A DNA stretch of 64,000 nucleotides from Acheta domesticus (lineage: Eukaryota; Arthropoda; Insecta; Orthoptera; Gryllidae). The stretch covers positions 36,821,221 to 36,885,220 of the forward strand of contig JAHLJT010009419.1 in assembly GCA_031308135.1 (NCBI GenBank). The letters run 5' to 3'. Within the stretch, counting starts at the first letter, position 1. Each line of letters starts with the position of its first letter. Below are positions 12,101-24,419 of this stretch, one piece after another. Under the pieces are notes generated by a model. That model was not told where the DNA came from. It searched no databases and was given only the letters and a program-made list of their open reading frames with translations. The position numbers were made by a program, and so were the translations under genes.

Positions 12101-14370
12101 AAAATTGAACGTGATCTTATTTGAAGACGTTTTCACAAAAAGTTTTCATTAAGAAAAATATTTCTTTCTTCATTACTGTAGTTGTAGGAAGGCACCTAGT
12201 TGTAGGTTCATTACTGTAGTTGTAGGAAAAAAGTTTGAACTTGATTTCCGCAAATTCCAGAAATTCAACGAAAATGTGACCAACGCCATTTCTTTAAGCG
12301 TCTTTTGCTCTAAAAGAGAGGAGAATTTAAAAAAACAAGTTATTTTTAAAGAAATGTTAAAAATGAATTTTTTTGTAAAATACTTCCCAAACCAAATGAA
12401 TGCAACAAAATGGGGTTAATGTCATCTTATTCACTGCATTTAGGACTATCCCTTCAAAAAGTTGGAACAAAAATTTCGAATCTTTCCTTGGCAAAATCTT
12501 GTTTTTAACATTTTTAAATAATTTTAAATTTTAAAATTATTTAACATATATGACACAATTTTAACACAATTTGAAATATTTAACACAGTTTTTCGGGAAG
12601 ACACTAATATTTTCAAAAAAAATATGCAAGACTAACCAAAGAGTTAATTGTGGAGACCGAATTTCATTGTTAAAAAATTCTGTATATTCAGTATTGTTGT
12701 TGGAAGGCCCAAAATTATTTACATTATTAATACTTACATTACAATTGCGGATATTTCTACAGTGCGGTGCATTCTAAATATTCAAGAAATGACGTTTCAG
12801 AAAACTGAAAAGCATGTATTCTGAGCAGGAAGAAATATATTTTAAAAAAGAAAAGAAATATGAGTTAATTAAAACCAAAAATATTACTTCAAATGTATAG
12901 TGTTAAGTAATACTTCGAAATACAGAACATCAGAAACCTTCCTAAAAAATCCCTTTTGGAAAGAACGTTCTTATAAAAAACAAGAAAACGAAAACCCTTT
13001 ATCACCTTAGACATCCCTGTCACGGGACAAAAATCACTACACATCTTTCACACCAAAAATGAACAACCGCATTATAACGCAGAGTTAATGGCTTAGGTGT
13101 CATGCAGGCCAGTAAGTGGACCATACAATCCAATTCAGTAAAACACGTATTGCCCTGTAATGCACATCATAATTCATTGCGTGGTGGTGTCATACTGAGG
13201 AGCACCTATCTATAATTATGCCATATACGACACTATCTAATCGGAAGATAAGTATTTTGAATGAACTGAACTCAAAAGGCAATTTTTCACGACATACTCC
13301 TTTGTTAAAGTATAGTTGAAAGCGGAAATATAAAGTATGCATGTTCATGAAATTTGTAAAGAAATTTTATTGTTTATCTCTTTCAGGCCTATGAACGTTA
13401 TAATTTTGCGCAATAAAACGTGTGATGTGTTTGGAGATGAGGAGCGAAATTGTAGTGTTCACGAACACTTAAATACTCTTTTTTCCAAATTTGTGTCAAG
13501 GATGAGTTTTTTTGCTGTCAAACAGTTGAGAACTTGCAACCTCGGGTAAGACGTTAGCAAGACATTAGCTGTTTTGGCTTTTACTCCTTCCTCTTCCCGC
13601 ATGATATGCGTCAAGTTTTACGGACTAAGAGGAATTTCAGAGAGTTAAAATAGTAGAAGTTCTAATTAACCAACAAATACATTTCACAAAATGCATCCTG
13701 GCTACAAATATTCCATATCTTTTATGGTCTCTGCAATTAACATGAGAAGAAAGAATTCTTGTCTTATCATCAAAAAGTCAATCTGAAAGTCTCTGAAAGT
13801 ATCATATTGAGAGCTCTTTTTTTAGTGACAGTTTGGATATACGTTGAGTTCAAGATTCGTTATTTTCTTTAAAATCCCAAAAACCCAACTTCGAATCATA
13901 ATGATCCAATCTTCACAAAATTGGAATTAAATACACAATTTTGAAGATTTGAAGGGGAGAAAATATTAGTTGGAATTATTGAATCAATACAATAATTTAA
14001 TGTGCTCTGCTTTTTGAACTCTTACTCGCTTGTTTTCTTAAAATGCAGTGTTACTGTTTTCTAAAACGCTTATTGGTAACGAAGATAAAACTTTCCTCAC
14101 GTGCAGTACAGCATTTGCAATCGGGCGAGACAAGCGACTTATTTGCCAGGTGACGCGGCATTCGGCACGTTCGGCCAAGGTGACAACAAGCGATGCCAAC
14201 ACGCCTCGTTCTGAGAACTCCGCCCACTCGACCGCAGGAGGGCTGCACGAGTGACAAGACCTGATGGCCCCGCGCGCGCAGGCCTCCGTCGGCTGGCGCT
14301 TATCTCTTGCACAGCGCCGACAGAAAAATACTTCCCTTCTGGGGAGAAAAAACTTACGCTTTTCTCGTTA
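9140..14370. other. AT-rich spacer without recognised genes
   Basis: Begins as 3' UTR/flank of the reductase gene. Open frames are short and motif-free. The named content is a long AT-rich repeat (about 11210-12430) and, near 12170-12230, a local duplication of TTCATTACTGTAGTTGTAGG. A GC-richer patch at about 14150-14330 has no convincing exon. Confidence 0.5.
11210..12430 (+). repeat. AT-rich interspersed repeat (family X)
   Basis: Shares blocks with copies at about 31270-32060, 37800-38300, 39090-39500, 41350-42230 and 44285-45335 (reverse): a 'TCAAAT/AAATTGATAT' then 'GATCTG..CGAACTT.A.GCCYTGYGAGTTTGAAAC' block (here about 11557-11590), 'TTTTGGAGT', then repeated 'CGAAAATT.TC..TTTTCAA' motifs. 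No transposase or terminal repeats identified. Boundaries approximate. Confidence 0.5.
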
Positions 14371-14382
14371 TTTGTCTACATC

Positions 14383-14545
14383 CTTTTTCTTCTACTTCTT
14401 TCTCTGTCATTTCATTTTTCTTCTTCTTCTTCTTCGTTTCCTTCTACTTATTCCATTTCTTCTACTTCTGCTCCTTCTACTTCTTCTACTTCTGCTTCTT
14501 TTACTTCTTCTTCTTCTACTCCCACTTCTTCTTCTCCCTTGGTTT
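14383..14545 (+). repeat. Degenerate (CTT)n / polypyrimidine microsatellite
   Basis: About 160 bp of TTCTTCTACTTCTTC-type trinucleotide repeat, interrupted by ACT and GCT variants. All three forward frames stay open (runs of Leu, Phe or Ser), which is a composition effect, not coding. Confidence 0.85.
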
Positions 14546-14804
14546 CACAGGTCGTTGGCGACCAAATACCGAGATCTGTTACATGGCTTCACTAAATAAT
14601 AATCTTGTGAATTATAATTCTTGTTAGTAGTGAAAAAGATAATACAGTAGTAGTAGCGTTTTCCCACAACTCAATTACTAAATCGCGAAATTCACCGAGA
14701 ATTTGAATCCAGAGAAGCATAGTAAAACATGAGAAAGAATATTTCAATAATAATAATAACAATAATAATAATTCAATAAATCATAAGTCTTTTTGTCGTA
14801 TTCG

Positions 14805-15262
14805 TTACGGTTCTGACAGCGGACTGAATAGGTTCCTTCTCTGTTCAAAAGAATTTAATGCCTCGCCGGACTGTGAGTTACCCGGGGGAGAGGGTTGGCG
14901 CTGGTTAGAGAAGGAAGCAGATTGTGATTGAAGACAACTACAACAATAATAACGAATAACATTGCACATACTATTTATTGTAAGGAATATTAATTCAGAA
15001 ACAAAAACGATTGTGAATGTGAATTGGTTATACAATGTCTTCAGACAAAGAGAATGAACCGTGAATAAAAAACAATACAACTGAAGGTCCAAATTGTTCC
15101 ATGTCCTGACTAAATAATTGGTCACACAGCTTGATACTAGAGGGGAGAATGTATCTTCACACACGCAGGTTGATGCGACGTGTTGACCTCTGAGTTGCAC
15201 AGCTGTGTCACTGTAGGAATTCAAGTTTCCCACACAGTCTAGCGGTGTTAGGGCCCACATCC
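14805..15262 (-). CDS. Unassigned open frame, doubtful
   Basis: A minus-strand frame of about 150 codons from an ATG near 15262. The predicted protein is Cys- and aromatic-rich in the middle (for example TWNNLDLQLYCFLFTVHSLC) with a more polar tail ending LFSPLSEP. It is longer than chance neighbours, but it has no recognised domain, signal or splice context. A degraded transposon frame is the likeliest origin if it ever was coding. Confidence 0.2.
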
Positions 15263-15768
15263 AACGCCGAAACTGGTTCTCGATACCGTACAGGTTCTCA
15301 CAGGCGGTTGCCGAAGTGTAAAGCGTAGCCAACTTACAGCATGGGGACGGAAAGCCGAATGACGCACAACACGTACAGAGATAGAGACGGTATGCAATTC
15401 TGACACATTCGAATATGCATAAATACCTTACTGCAGCACAGACTTCAGATTACCGAAGGCAATGTATAGTTTGACTGATGTTTTAAGTTCAAAAGTAACT
15501 GAGTGCCTGCCGACATAACGAAGTCTGTCAGTCGAGCGGTTGCCGAAGACAGCAGCGTTTCGTCGAGGATGACATCAAGATTTGTAATGAGGAAATGTCT
15601 GCTTGTCAAAGACAAAGCTGTCTTGTCAAGGGCAGCATCACGCAAAAATAATGAAGAAGTACGAAGTAGTAATGAAGTAGTGCGTCTGCTTGTCGAAAAC
15701 TGCAGAACTGTCAAGGGCAGCATAGTTTTGTAGAAAAATATTTAGAAGGAGCCGGGTGGTGGAAGGAG

Positions 15769-16179
15769 CGTCGTGGTAACCGCAATAGGTCGTATGTCAA
15801 ATCTACCGTAGTTTTCAGGAAGAACGAAAAACGTTCCTACTTCTCCATGTCTTAACAGTCGCTTTTATAAAGTAGAAGCTTGCTATTCGATTTTCCATTA
15901 CTCCCTTGTCTTAAGACCTATTGCAACTAATGTAGTTCCCTTGAGTGATCACAATGGTGTAATAAACAAAAAAAGATTTTTTTGGGACATACGAACTATT
16001 GCGGTTACCACGACGTCTTAACAGTCGCTTTTACAAATGAAGAAGCTTGCTATTCGGTTTTCCATTACACCCTCGTCTTACGACCTATTGCAACTAATGT
16101 AGTTGTCTTGACTGATCACAACGGTGTAATAAACAAAAACATTTTTTTGGACATACGACCTATTGCGGTTAGCACGACG
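15769..16179. mobile_element. MITE-like element with ~30-bp terminal inverted repeats and internal tandem duplication
   Basis: Left end CGTCGTGGTAACCGCAATAG (15769 on) matches the reverse complement of the right end (about 16150-16179) over roughly 30 bp. The body consists of two tandem ~165-bp units, 15850-16015 and 16016-16179, each starting TCTTAACAGTCGCTTTTA and each ending in a copy of the right terminus (GCGGTTACCACGACG at about 16001-16015; GCGGTTAGCACGACG at 16165-16179). No coding capacity and no clear target duplication. Confidence 0.65.
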
Positions 16180-16239
16180 TTATATAATCGGAGGCAATAT
16201 TTTGCTTTGGAGACCGTTGGACGTAGCAAGGTATATTTT

Positions 16240-16440
16240 TGGGTCGAGACTACTTTGCCGTGCCTTCCGGTGAACGCGCCGCGCCGGCGCGGCGTCGCGG
16301 TGGGAGTGGAGGGTGCAGCGTGCAAATGAAAAGGCGCGCCCATCCGCTGAAGGCGAGGCTGATGTCACGATGGCGTTGAGACGCCGCCGCCGATGACTTT
16401 TTGCGGCGCGAACGGGACAGGATGCGTGCCAGAGTGCACT
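16240..16440. other. CpG-rich patch of unknown role
   Basis: About 200 bp very rich in CpG (for example GCGCCGCGCCGGCGCGGCG near 16278) immediately right of the MITE-like element, in an otherwise AT-rich setting. Open frames across it are composition-driven. It could be an unmethylated regulatory patch or an undetected exon; there is no splice or domain evidence. Confidence 0.3.
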
Positions 16441-16879
16441 GGCTATTTGATGGAGTCGTTTTTATTCAAATCTGCGGAGAATATAAATATTGGATTTATT
16501 TGCGGAACCCAGGAAGCTGCGGCCCTTAGCTCCATATTGGTCGGTTTGTTGCTAGAGGTGTACTGTGAATAGCGTTTGTGAGTTCATGAAATGTGATGAA
16601 ATTTTAATTTTACATCTTTCTTTTTCGTTGCAACGTGTTTCCACGTTAGACGTTGGCCGAGGTGGAATCCCAGATTTTAACTGATGTTATTTGTTGAAGC
16701 CGTTCAGTCTCAATTTACGTCATTTTTTTCTTGCAAACATGAGTAATGTTTGGATTTGCTAGTATTATGCCCTACCGTCTTAATCACTTTTGCAGTGAGT
16801 ATAAATGCTTTTGTATATTTGTTGAAGCTTGGTTTGCGTCTTCATGTGAAGCAAATACTCTTACGGTAATGTCGGCGGA

Positions 16880-17470
16880 AGTTGCCATAGTAGTGAAATC
16901 TTAGTTTGATAGGTCACTGTTCCTTTTGAAATGCAGAATATCAAGAACACTTCACCGAAGAACGCCAAATGTAATAGGATAAACTGAGGAACATTTTTCT
17001 TGGTAATTGACCTGAAAAAATGTGTCTGGAAGTATTTTTTCAACAAGATTATATGCATGAGGTAAAATGTGTTTAATTTTGCATATAAATCTGTTATTCC
17101 ACACTTCGTCAAATGCTTTTTGTGCTCTAGAAATACAACTAATATTTTGATTCAAAGTCTTGAATAACAATGCCAAAGACTGATGGTCTTCTTCAACGGT
17201 TGAATGATTTTCTCTGAATCCGAAATGGAGGTCTGGTATAAATTATTTTGGAAGAGACTTTACTCGCAGCAGGAGTTTGTCGAAGACCTTTAACAAGACT
17301 GAGAGGAAGTTAATTGGGTGGTAAGATGTGGTGTCATTGGCTATTTCCCAGGTTTCAATATGGTAACAGTCTTAGCTTGTTTCCATTGGCTAGGGAAATG
17401 ATTACATCAAAGGATAGCGCTGAAGAGAGACAAAACCCTTCTGCAGTAGTTTTGAAGGACATTAAGAAAT
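16880..17470 (-). pseudogene. Non-LTR retrotransposon reverse transcriptase, degraded fragment
   Basis: On the minus strand, joining frames by eye, successive RT blocks can be read: KTVTILKPGK, then a YRPISLLS-like segment (SYHPINFLSVLLKVFDKLLL), a FGFRENHST block, then KAFDEVWNNRFICKIK, and near the end VYPITFGVLRGTV in the place of the family's GVPQGS block. This order is that of Jockey/R1-type RTs. It carries stops and frameshifts, and the first catalytic Asp region (normally LDxxKAFD) reads SRAQKAFD. Endonuclease and C-terminal parts are missing. Confidence 0.7.
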
Positions 17471-19790
17471 GAAATCATAGACAGGACGTTTATTCGGTTT
17501 GATGAATTGTGTAATAGATTTCTTTATTTCACTAAAATAAAATGTTTTGATTCTTGGATGATAGTAGGAGAAGGGGGCACTGAGGGGTTGGATATTTCTT
17601 CTTCGTAGAGTTATTTTGTAAAGACACTGGCCCAAATACAGAAGCGAAATGCTCAATAAAGCGTTAACTTTTGTCCTTTGGACTTGTCTTCCACGCACTG
17701 TTTGTTTTCTGGCTAGGTAGAAATTGAATGTTTGGGCGTTTGTATTTTTTGCTACCTTTTCTGAATAAATAGTTAGTTGTTGCTGTTGAGGATTGAATAT
17801 ATTGGTGGAATGAGTCATTTCTTAGCTGTTGTAGGTGAAATTATAAGAAACGAGATGCTCTATTAAAATTAGTTCTATCTTATTGATATCTAGTACGCAT
17901 CCAGATTTGTCTTAGTGAACGCTACTCCTTTATTGCTTCCATTACACTTAAAGATGCGAATATTTTCTGGTGTATGACTGAGAAAGTGTTGTCTCCTATG
18001 CTCTGCAGGTTGACTGCATCAGGTCAGATATTCGATACCTTCATCAATATCGTCTGCGTTTCTTAATGGAGCATTAGCTAAAAGTCTTCTGCCTATAATT
18101 TCATGAAAGTTATTCCATTCTATATTCTTGTTACACAGTTTTTGTTGTGTATTCTTTGAACTACTGGTTCTTATTTCGATTAATGAAACCAATAAAAAAT
18201 AAAATTTGAAAATTCATATCCTGAAGGGGTGAAATAGGTTCTTTTTAAAATGCAATCTAGGTAATACGTATTGCGAAGAAAGGATGCGGAGGGATCCTGG
18301 ACGGGACGGGGAGGCGGTAGGTAATTAGTTTCTTTTGTACATCACGCCACAATTACGGTCTTTATATTTACACCTTTAGCAGGACTTTAGCAGGACCAGG
18401 ACAGCGCAGTGCAATTGCCGTGGAAGTCGTCAATATTATTTAAGTGTGCAAAATAGGTTACTTAATTCCATTTTTAGTCGCATTAACAAAGTTACTAACG
18501 TCTTTTATGTTATATAAGCTGCAAATTTCGTAGAAACAGAAAACATCTTAATATAGTACACAATAACCTTTCAGTAAGAAGTATTCAACTGTAGACAGAC
18601 TTGGATTTTGCTTTGTAACTTTATTATTATTATCATTAACGTTAACAATAGGGGCCCAAGAGGTGCGATGTGCGTTTTGTAAGTCAAAAACCTCTTGCAC
18701 GCAACACCACTTTTACTCTTCTCCCGGGGAGCACTGTTGAGTCCAAAATCCACTCTAACGTGGTAACTAATCTCTTCGGCGGGATGGACCGGCAAACTGA
18801 TGAGAGAAGGAGGTGTTGATAGGGCTACTACAGAGTAACTCTAGTAACTCTGGGAGAGGTCAAACAGGATGGTGTAAGTCATCCAACAGGATCTGTATAT
18901 AGAGAGGCGGTAAAAGAATAACTGAGATGGTCAATAGAGGCTCTCTTATCATCAATAAATTACAGTTGGACCGCAAGGGACAATTCTATCTGACGTTCCT
19001 GGTTCACACGCGGATCCAAAACATAAATGTCAGTTTTTTCTACTGATATTTATTACCGGGAAACCTGAGAATATTGCTGTGCGCAGGTATTTAAGGATTT
19101 GAGTCACTGGCGATCGTGTCTATCAAAAACGGGCAATAGGTTCTGGCATGGGGCCAACTATTTTAAATCACTTGCCTGTGCCAGTGAAGGAGGTGAAAAT
19201 GCAAATCAAGAATCCAGGCGAGGCTCCATGCAACGTAAGCCTAACGCAAAAGCAGCAACTTCATCTGCTGAAGGCAAGGCGGTTCGAGGTCCCCATCTAC
19301 TGGTCCTCCGCCATATCATGACAAATTAGGCAACGCATGAGATGGAGAAAAGGGATGAACATCGCCATAATATGTGCGCACGTTAGAACAAAAATGGAAA
19401 CGGGGTTTGAAAGGTTTAGAGCAAGGACGCATGTGGAATGGAAAATAATATCCAGATAGCACAACATACAGCAAAGAATCCAGATAGCACACTGAATGAA
19501 CAAAGGGGTTGCAGTCAGTTCAATTCTAGTCAAAGACGACTTATATTCTCAGATGCCGAATTGAATAGACTTAACGGGCAGCTACGCAACTGCAAAGGAA
19601 CACACCACCGGAGATGCCATTCCATGGCGAGGAACTATCGCAACAAGAAAAAGAAGAGGAAGAAGTACTGAAAAGGGAACAAGTAGATGAAATTTAAGCG
19701 AGTCCAAATTATAATGAACATCTTATCAATGAACTTCAGGAAAGCCACCACATTTATGAACTACATGAAAAAAATGTTGCATATTATACG
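17470..19790. other. Spacer, no gene recognised
   Basis: Moderately AT-rich sequence continuing beyond the RT fragment. Minus-strand open frames up to 118 codons (17462-17818) have no recognisable motif and may be 5' remnants of the same retrotransposon. Nothing else could be supported. Confidence 0.45.
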
Positions 19791-19794
19791 AATC

Positions 19795-20790
19795 TCCGCC
19801 CTCTCCTTCGTCTCGGCCGTCTCCGCCATCTCCGCTGTCACCTCCGTCTCCGTTGTCTCGGCCGTCTGAACTGTCGCAACCGCAGGGTTGCCAGATTGGG
19901 GGATTTTCTCCCCAAAATGGGGATTTTTTTTCTTTGTGGGAAAGAATGGGGAAAATAAATGGATGAGGAAATGTGTGGGGATTTTGGGGGTAAAATATTT
20001 TCATCCAAAGTCTAGAAAGAAATATTATTCTCTGAATTATTATGAATAAAACGAGAAACAATATATGTTATTCTCTCTCATTTTTGTGTTTCAAAATAAA
20101 CGACTGGGATGGAGAAAGAACAACACGAGAATAACAATGATCAAAGGTTTCGAGCAGTTCAAAGGACGATGATTGGTTGATTTGAATATTTGAATTTAAG
20201 GGTACAGCCAATGGAAACGTAGGGATAGCTCATTCATTGGTCCATAATTTGGACAGTATTTTTCTTTTCAAAGTTGGGGAATTTTTTTTCGTTAGAGTGG
20301 CTATTTGCAGATCCATCTTCCGTCTATTTGCAGGCAAGGTCCGTCTTCACGATGAAATATATCACGACATTTCGCGTCTTTCTTGGTCATCCGCAGGATC
20401 AAGCACCGTCACGATCATGCGACATCTAGCGGCACAACAGAGAGACAATTTGTGCCGCTAGAGACCCGAAATGCCGTGATATATTCCATTGTGAAGACGG
20501 GCCTTGAGAGGCAGCTATGGAAAACTTGCAGTACAGTGGTGGGGAAATAAATCGCAACACATCTGGCAACCCCGCTCAGCCGTCTCCTCCGTCTCAGCTT
20601 TGTCAGCTGTCTCAGCCGTTTCAACGCCTCCGCTCTGCCGCTATGCCATCCGTCTTAGCCATCTCAGCCGTTTGAGCCGTCTCAGACGTATCATCGGTCT
20701 CCGTCTTAGCATTCGCCGCCAGCCCCATCCTCTCCGTCTCGCTGACACTGAGGCCGCTTCCTCTGCCTCCCCCCTAAGCTCACTGTCCAT
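19795..20790 (+). repeat. Two patches of degenerate GCCGTCTC / GCCATCTCAGCC repeat
   Basis: Patches at 19795-19870 and 20575-20790 are built of an imperfect ~9-12-bp word (GCCGTCTCNGCCGTYTC and variants). Between them lies unrelated sequence including a fold-back element (20335-20506), which may have inserted into an older continuous array. Encoded Ser/Val/Ala runs are a by-product. Confidence 0.6.
20335..20506. mobile_element. Fold-back / MITE-like element, 172 bp
   Basis: Arms of about 45 bp: the left begins CAAGGTCCGTCTTCACGATG, and the right is the reverse complement of CAAGGCCCGTCTTCACAATG, each continuing with ATATATCACGRCATTTCG. A second, inner inverted pair TAGCGGCACAA (20427-20437) / TTGTGCCGCTA (20450-20460) gives a two-tier hairpin. 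No coding and no convincing target duplication. Confidence 0.75.
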
Positions 20791-21166
20791 AGGCTCACTT
20801 GAACTCAAAGCGCAACACATCCGGCCTCTCAAATCGTCAACGGTCGGCAGTAAGGTGCGTGCGGGACTCTTCTGAGCGCTGCAACGCCTCTTCTTGAAAT
20901 GGACGTATCATGATCTAGAGCGCCTTCCGAGATCCTCCCGTTTGGATCTAAAAATGAAATTTCCAGTCTCCCAGCCCAAGTCACGATTAATCCTTGCGAC
21001 TTTACCGGAACCAACATTCCGGCGGCGAAAAACTCCACGTAAAACATTGCGACCGGAAGGAATGTGGCTTTTCGACGCTGATGCAAGTCCATAGATGTCA
21101 CCCACGGGGTGGGCAAATGAGCGATATTTTCTTAATTTGTGTGAGACACCGTGAATAATTACTGTT

Positions 21167-21637
21167 TTAGGGAATTGTATAACTTTGGTTTGAATCGAAG
21201 TTTTTAGCTACTTCACGCGGATGCCCAGGTAGTACTTTGCGACGAGATCCGCGTGAACCACGTGACGCTAAATAGTCATCAAATACATCATACGTTTTAG
21301 GTCTCGTCGCCACTGGATTTTTCGTTACGGGAACCGCCAGATCCCTCACAGTATATGCAAATACTGCCGATGCCGTGAACGCCTTAGGAATAGGGTTAGG
21401 CGCTTCGTTTCCGCCGAGGCTGGCGAAGTCACCTCGTTTCCGCCGAGGCTGGCAGGCCGTCGCTGAGGCCGACTGAACCACCAACGTCGCTGCCTTCTCC
21501 GTTGCAGCCACTGACGACACCGCCCCCGCTCCTGTTTCTGCCTTCAGATATCGGTTCTCCTGTTTTGTCGCATCAAGCTCAGCGGTCACCTGTAGGAACT
21601 CCTGTCGAAGACGCGACATTTTATTGATAATGAGCAT
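21167..21637 (-). CDS. Unassigned coding-like frame, 156 codons
   Basis: Minus-strand frame from ATG 21637 (a second ATG at 21619 gives MSRLRQEFLQVTAELDATKQ) to a stop at 21167. The N-terminal ~35 residues form a plausible coiled coil (heptad Leu with Lys/Glu/Gln). The middle is Ala/Ser/Thr-rich with a basic patch PRRKRG. The C-terminal part reads DVFDDYLASRGSRGSRRK. Composition and lack of low-complexity runs look coding, but no splice sites, neighbours or known domain support a host gene. A transposon gag-like or accessory frame is an alternative. No function assigned. Confidence 0.35.
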   Translation of the reverse strand: MLIINKMSRLRQEFLQVTAELDATKQENRYLKAETGAGAVSSVAATEKAATLVVQSASATACQPRRKRGDFASLGGNEAPNPIPKAFTASAVFAYTVRDLAVPVTKNPVATRPKTYDVFDDYLASRGSRGSRRKVLPGHPREVAKNFDSNQSYTIP

Positions 21638-21639
21638 AC

Positions 21640-23955
21640 CAAATTGCGAATATGCTCAGTAGTATCCTCAGTTGGGAATCCCCCATTAATCTTCGGATAA
21701 TGCCTTCTGTAACCAGAGGAAACAGTGGAAAAGATTAGCACACCGCAATCATTTGAGCGCAAAAATTGATGTAATAGCCGGAAAAGTAGAGATTCCGAGG
21801 GGAACTTATTGCGGTTGCATTCGCGCTCGGAACGACAGATGCTGATCTATCTCTTATCATTCGAAAACCACCATTGCACAACCTTCTGGAATTCGTTGGA
21901 GAGTTCTGAGATATTTGGTTCACGAAGAATCAAAGGGTAACCAGCCCACGATAACGTTTCCCTAAAACAAAAAACTAATCACAATCATTTTGCTAATTTA
22001 TGTCGTTATTAACATTAGTCGATTTACATTTCCAGAGTTACAGCGTAAACCTGCCTCTACAATGGGTGCTCCAGGGACCGTGCCAGCTGTGCCGTGCCAT
22101 ATCTTGCCGAGCCATGCCACCCGTGCCATATCGTGCCGAGCTGCCGCGCTCGAATACCAGGCTTACGTGTTTGTTTTCTTCCTGTGGTCCCACCACCAAG
22201 TTTCCGTATAGAGTTGTGCAGAACTGAGTCCCCAAACGGACTAGCGCTGCTCAGGGCGACAGCGCTTATAAACCCTAAACCCTCCATCGAGGTCTAGGCC
22301 ATAACTGCCCCTCTCACTAGCGCCGGTACAGAGAAGGGCTCGTCCTTATCTGCGCATCTGGTACGCACCACTGCCCCATTCCACCAACTGGTGCCCCACC
22401 GCTGCACGTTGCCCCGCGCCTGGCCCGCGGCTAGGCTCGGCGCCTCTACACCCAATCCCGGCGTTGCTCGCCATCATATGCGCAGGTGTTGTGGAACACA
22501 TTCCGGTGCCATACATCGCAATTTTCAATCGCGATGAGACACTGAAATCATCAACACGGATACCAAGTGGGAGTAATTATTACTTTCCTTACAGTTATGA
22601 TTTGCGTCATACGCATCATGAACCTTAACACTTTTCCCCTATCTCTGAATCATACTGCCTAGCAGGATTTATTCACGGAAAAGGATAGTCTTTTTCGGTT
22701 AAAGGGATGTTTTTACTTCTTGTGCCTGTTGACAAATCAGGATATTTCCTAATTATTAGGTTGTTAATTCCCAACTGTTATAATAGTTATGAAGATTAAG
22801 GACTGAATGACTTTGGATAGGTTTGCGAAAGTTCTGGCCGACATACGTAAATCTAGTTTGATACATTCATTTCAATGAAGGTATTATCTTTACCAAGGTT
22901 TATAAAGAGCCAATAATAAGGCATTATATCAATTAAAAAAGTACTAACAAGAGAAAATTGAAAGTTAATATGCGTGAAGTTTTCAGACAGTTAACAGTAC
23001 TGTTGCCATAAAAACAAGGCACGCTTTTTTTAATCTGTTTCCTTATCCGCTCAGTTATTGTCCTGGAATTGTGCGGAAGAACTGCCGGTTACGCATGCAG
23101 ATGTGGTTTTAAGGTGTACATGTGGTTTCATCGAATGTGATGTTGTATTTCCTCGAAGACTAGTTACCTCTTCTTAAAAGTCACTTGAATTCGTTCAGAA
23201 AGATAAAAATCTTTATTAGAACTAAAAAAATGTACGATACCTATAACAATAGAGTATGTCTAACAACACAAAAGAATTAATTAAGATACTTAAAGAGCTC
23301 TATCCATTGCTAAAAATACAGGAGTGAAATCTCGCTTCATGCGAATAATGAAAAGGTAAGAAAAACCTTAGATATCTGCAGAACTGCGTTTAGAGAACGA
23401 CGATTCAACGAAAGCAGACTGCAAAAGTGAAGATTAAAATTCTCCAATGACATGGGAATGGCCTATGTATCAGATTTGAGTTTTTGCTGAAGCTCCAAAT
23501 TGATAACAATTTTGAAGTTTTATGTATCCAAGGAAAGAAATTAGAAAATGTTTCATAAGAATATTAAAGATTACTACGAAGTTAATTTAATGCTACTATA
23601 AAAACAGATTAATGTCAAAAAATGCCAGTGGGGAACTAGCTATTTATGTACAGAAATCGATAGTGATTTCAGAAGAACAAATAACAAGCAAATTGGAAGT
23701 AGTTATTGTGAAGTTAACCTTCTGAAAACAGAGATTCAACCTGTGCAATTCACACATTTACACATTCCTTTTTCCCTTACGCTCTCTAGGAATCTTGAGA
23801 ATTTTTTTTAATTAGTTAACCGACCTCTTATTTTAGTCGATGATTTTAATAGTCATAATTTAAGTTGGGAGCTTCAACAGAACTGATTCCAAAAATATCA
23901 GGAGCATTCAAAAAGAAACGAGCCAGAGGCCTAGGAACAAAAACCAGAACTTGTA
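21640..23955. other. Spacer, no gene recognised
   Basis: 22060-22150 holds a short local repeat of GTGCCRTGCCATATCKTGCC type, and 22310-22490 is GC-rich without exon signals. The rest is AT-rich with nothing further to name. Confidence 0.45.
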
Positions 23956-23957
23956 TG

Positions 23958-24228
23958 TCAAAAGAATAGCCCCTGGCTGTTGAGGCACTTGTCCCTCTGC
24001 GACACGAGGCGGTGGATGGCTGTCTCGTATTTCGTACAATTCCCGGGGTTCGTTGTGAATGAGTTCCGCATGTACTGCTTGACGTCATCGTTCGAAGTGA
24101 ATCGTTTACCCCTCAGACCCAAAATGGACCAAAAATGGCGTAATCGAAGGGAGAAGGGTCTGATCTGTTTGAAAGCTGACCGAGAACTTCGCACGTGAAT
24201 TTCTGGAAGAGTGCCGTGTTTGTATTGG
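23958..24228 (-). pseudogene. mariner transposase C-terminal fragment, copy 1 (minus strand)
   Basis: Minus-strand translation, with one frameshift, gives the end of a Tc1/mariner-family transposase: a TALFQKFTCEVLG block, an FDYAIFGP block (the DY.IFGP around the last catalytic Asp of mariner DD34D), then FTSNDDVKQYMRNSFTT and AIHRLVSQRDKCLNSQG before the stop. The N-terminal domains are absent. The 3' flank (about 23890-23957) matches that of copy 2, ending in a shared AAAGAAACGAGCCAGAGGCC word (here in reverse), so both copies keep the same 3' untranslated end. Confidence 0.8.
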
Positions 24229-24419
24229 CCCTTAGAGACACGTATGGTCATTCTGCTCCACGACAATGCAAGGTCTCTTATGGCCAACGCAATCACGGCA
24301 TCTAGGAGAAATTCAAGTGGGATGTTCTCGGCCACATTTCAACAGCCCAGACCCTACTCCCTGTGATTACGCCATTTTGGTCTGAAGGGCAAAAAATCTC
24401 CTCGGACAAACGTCGTTAA

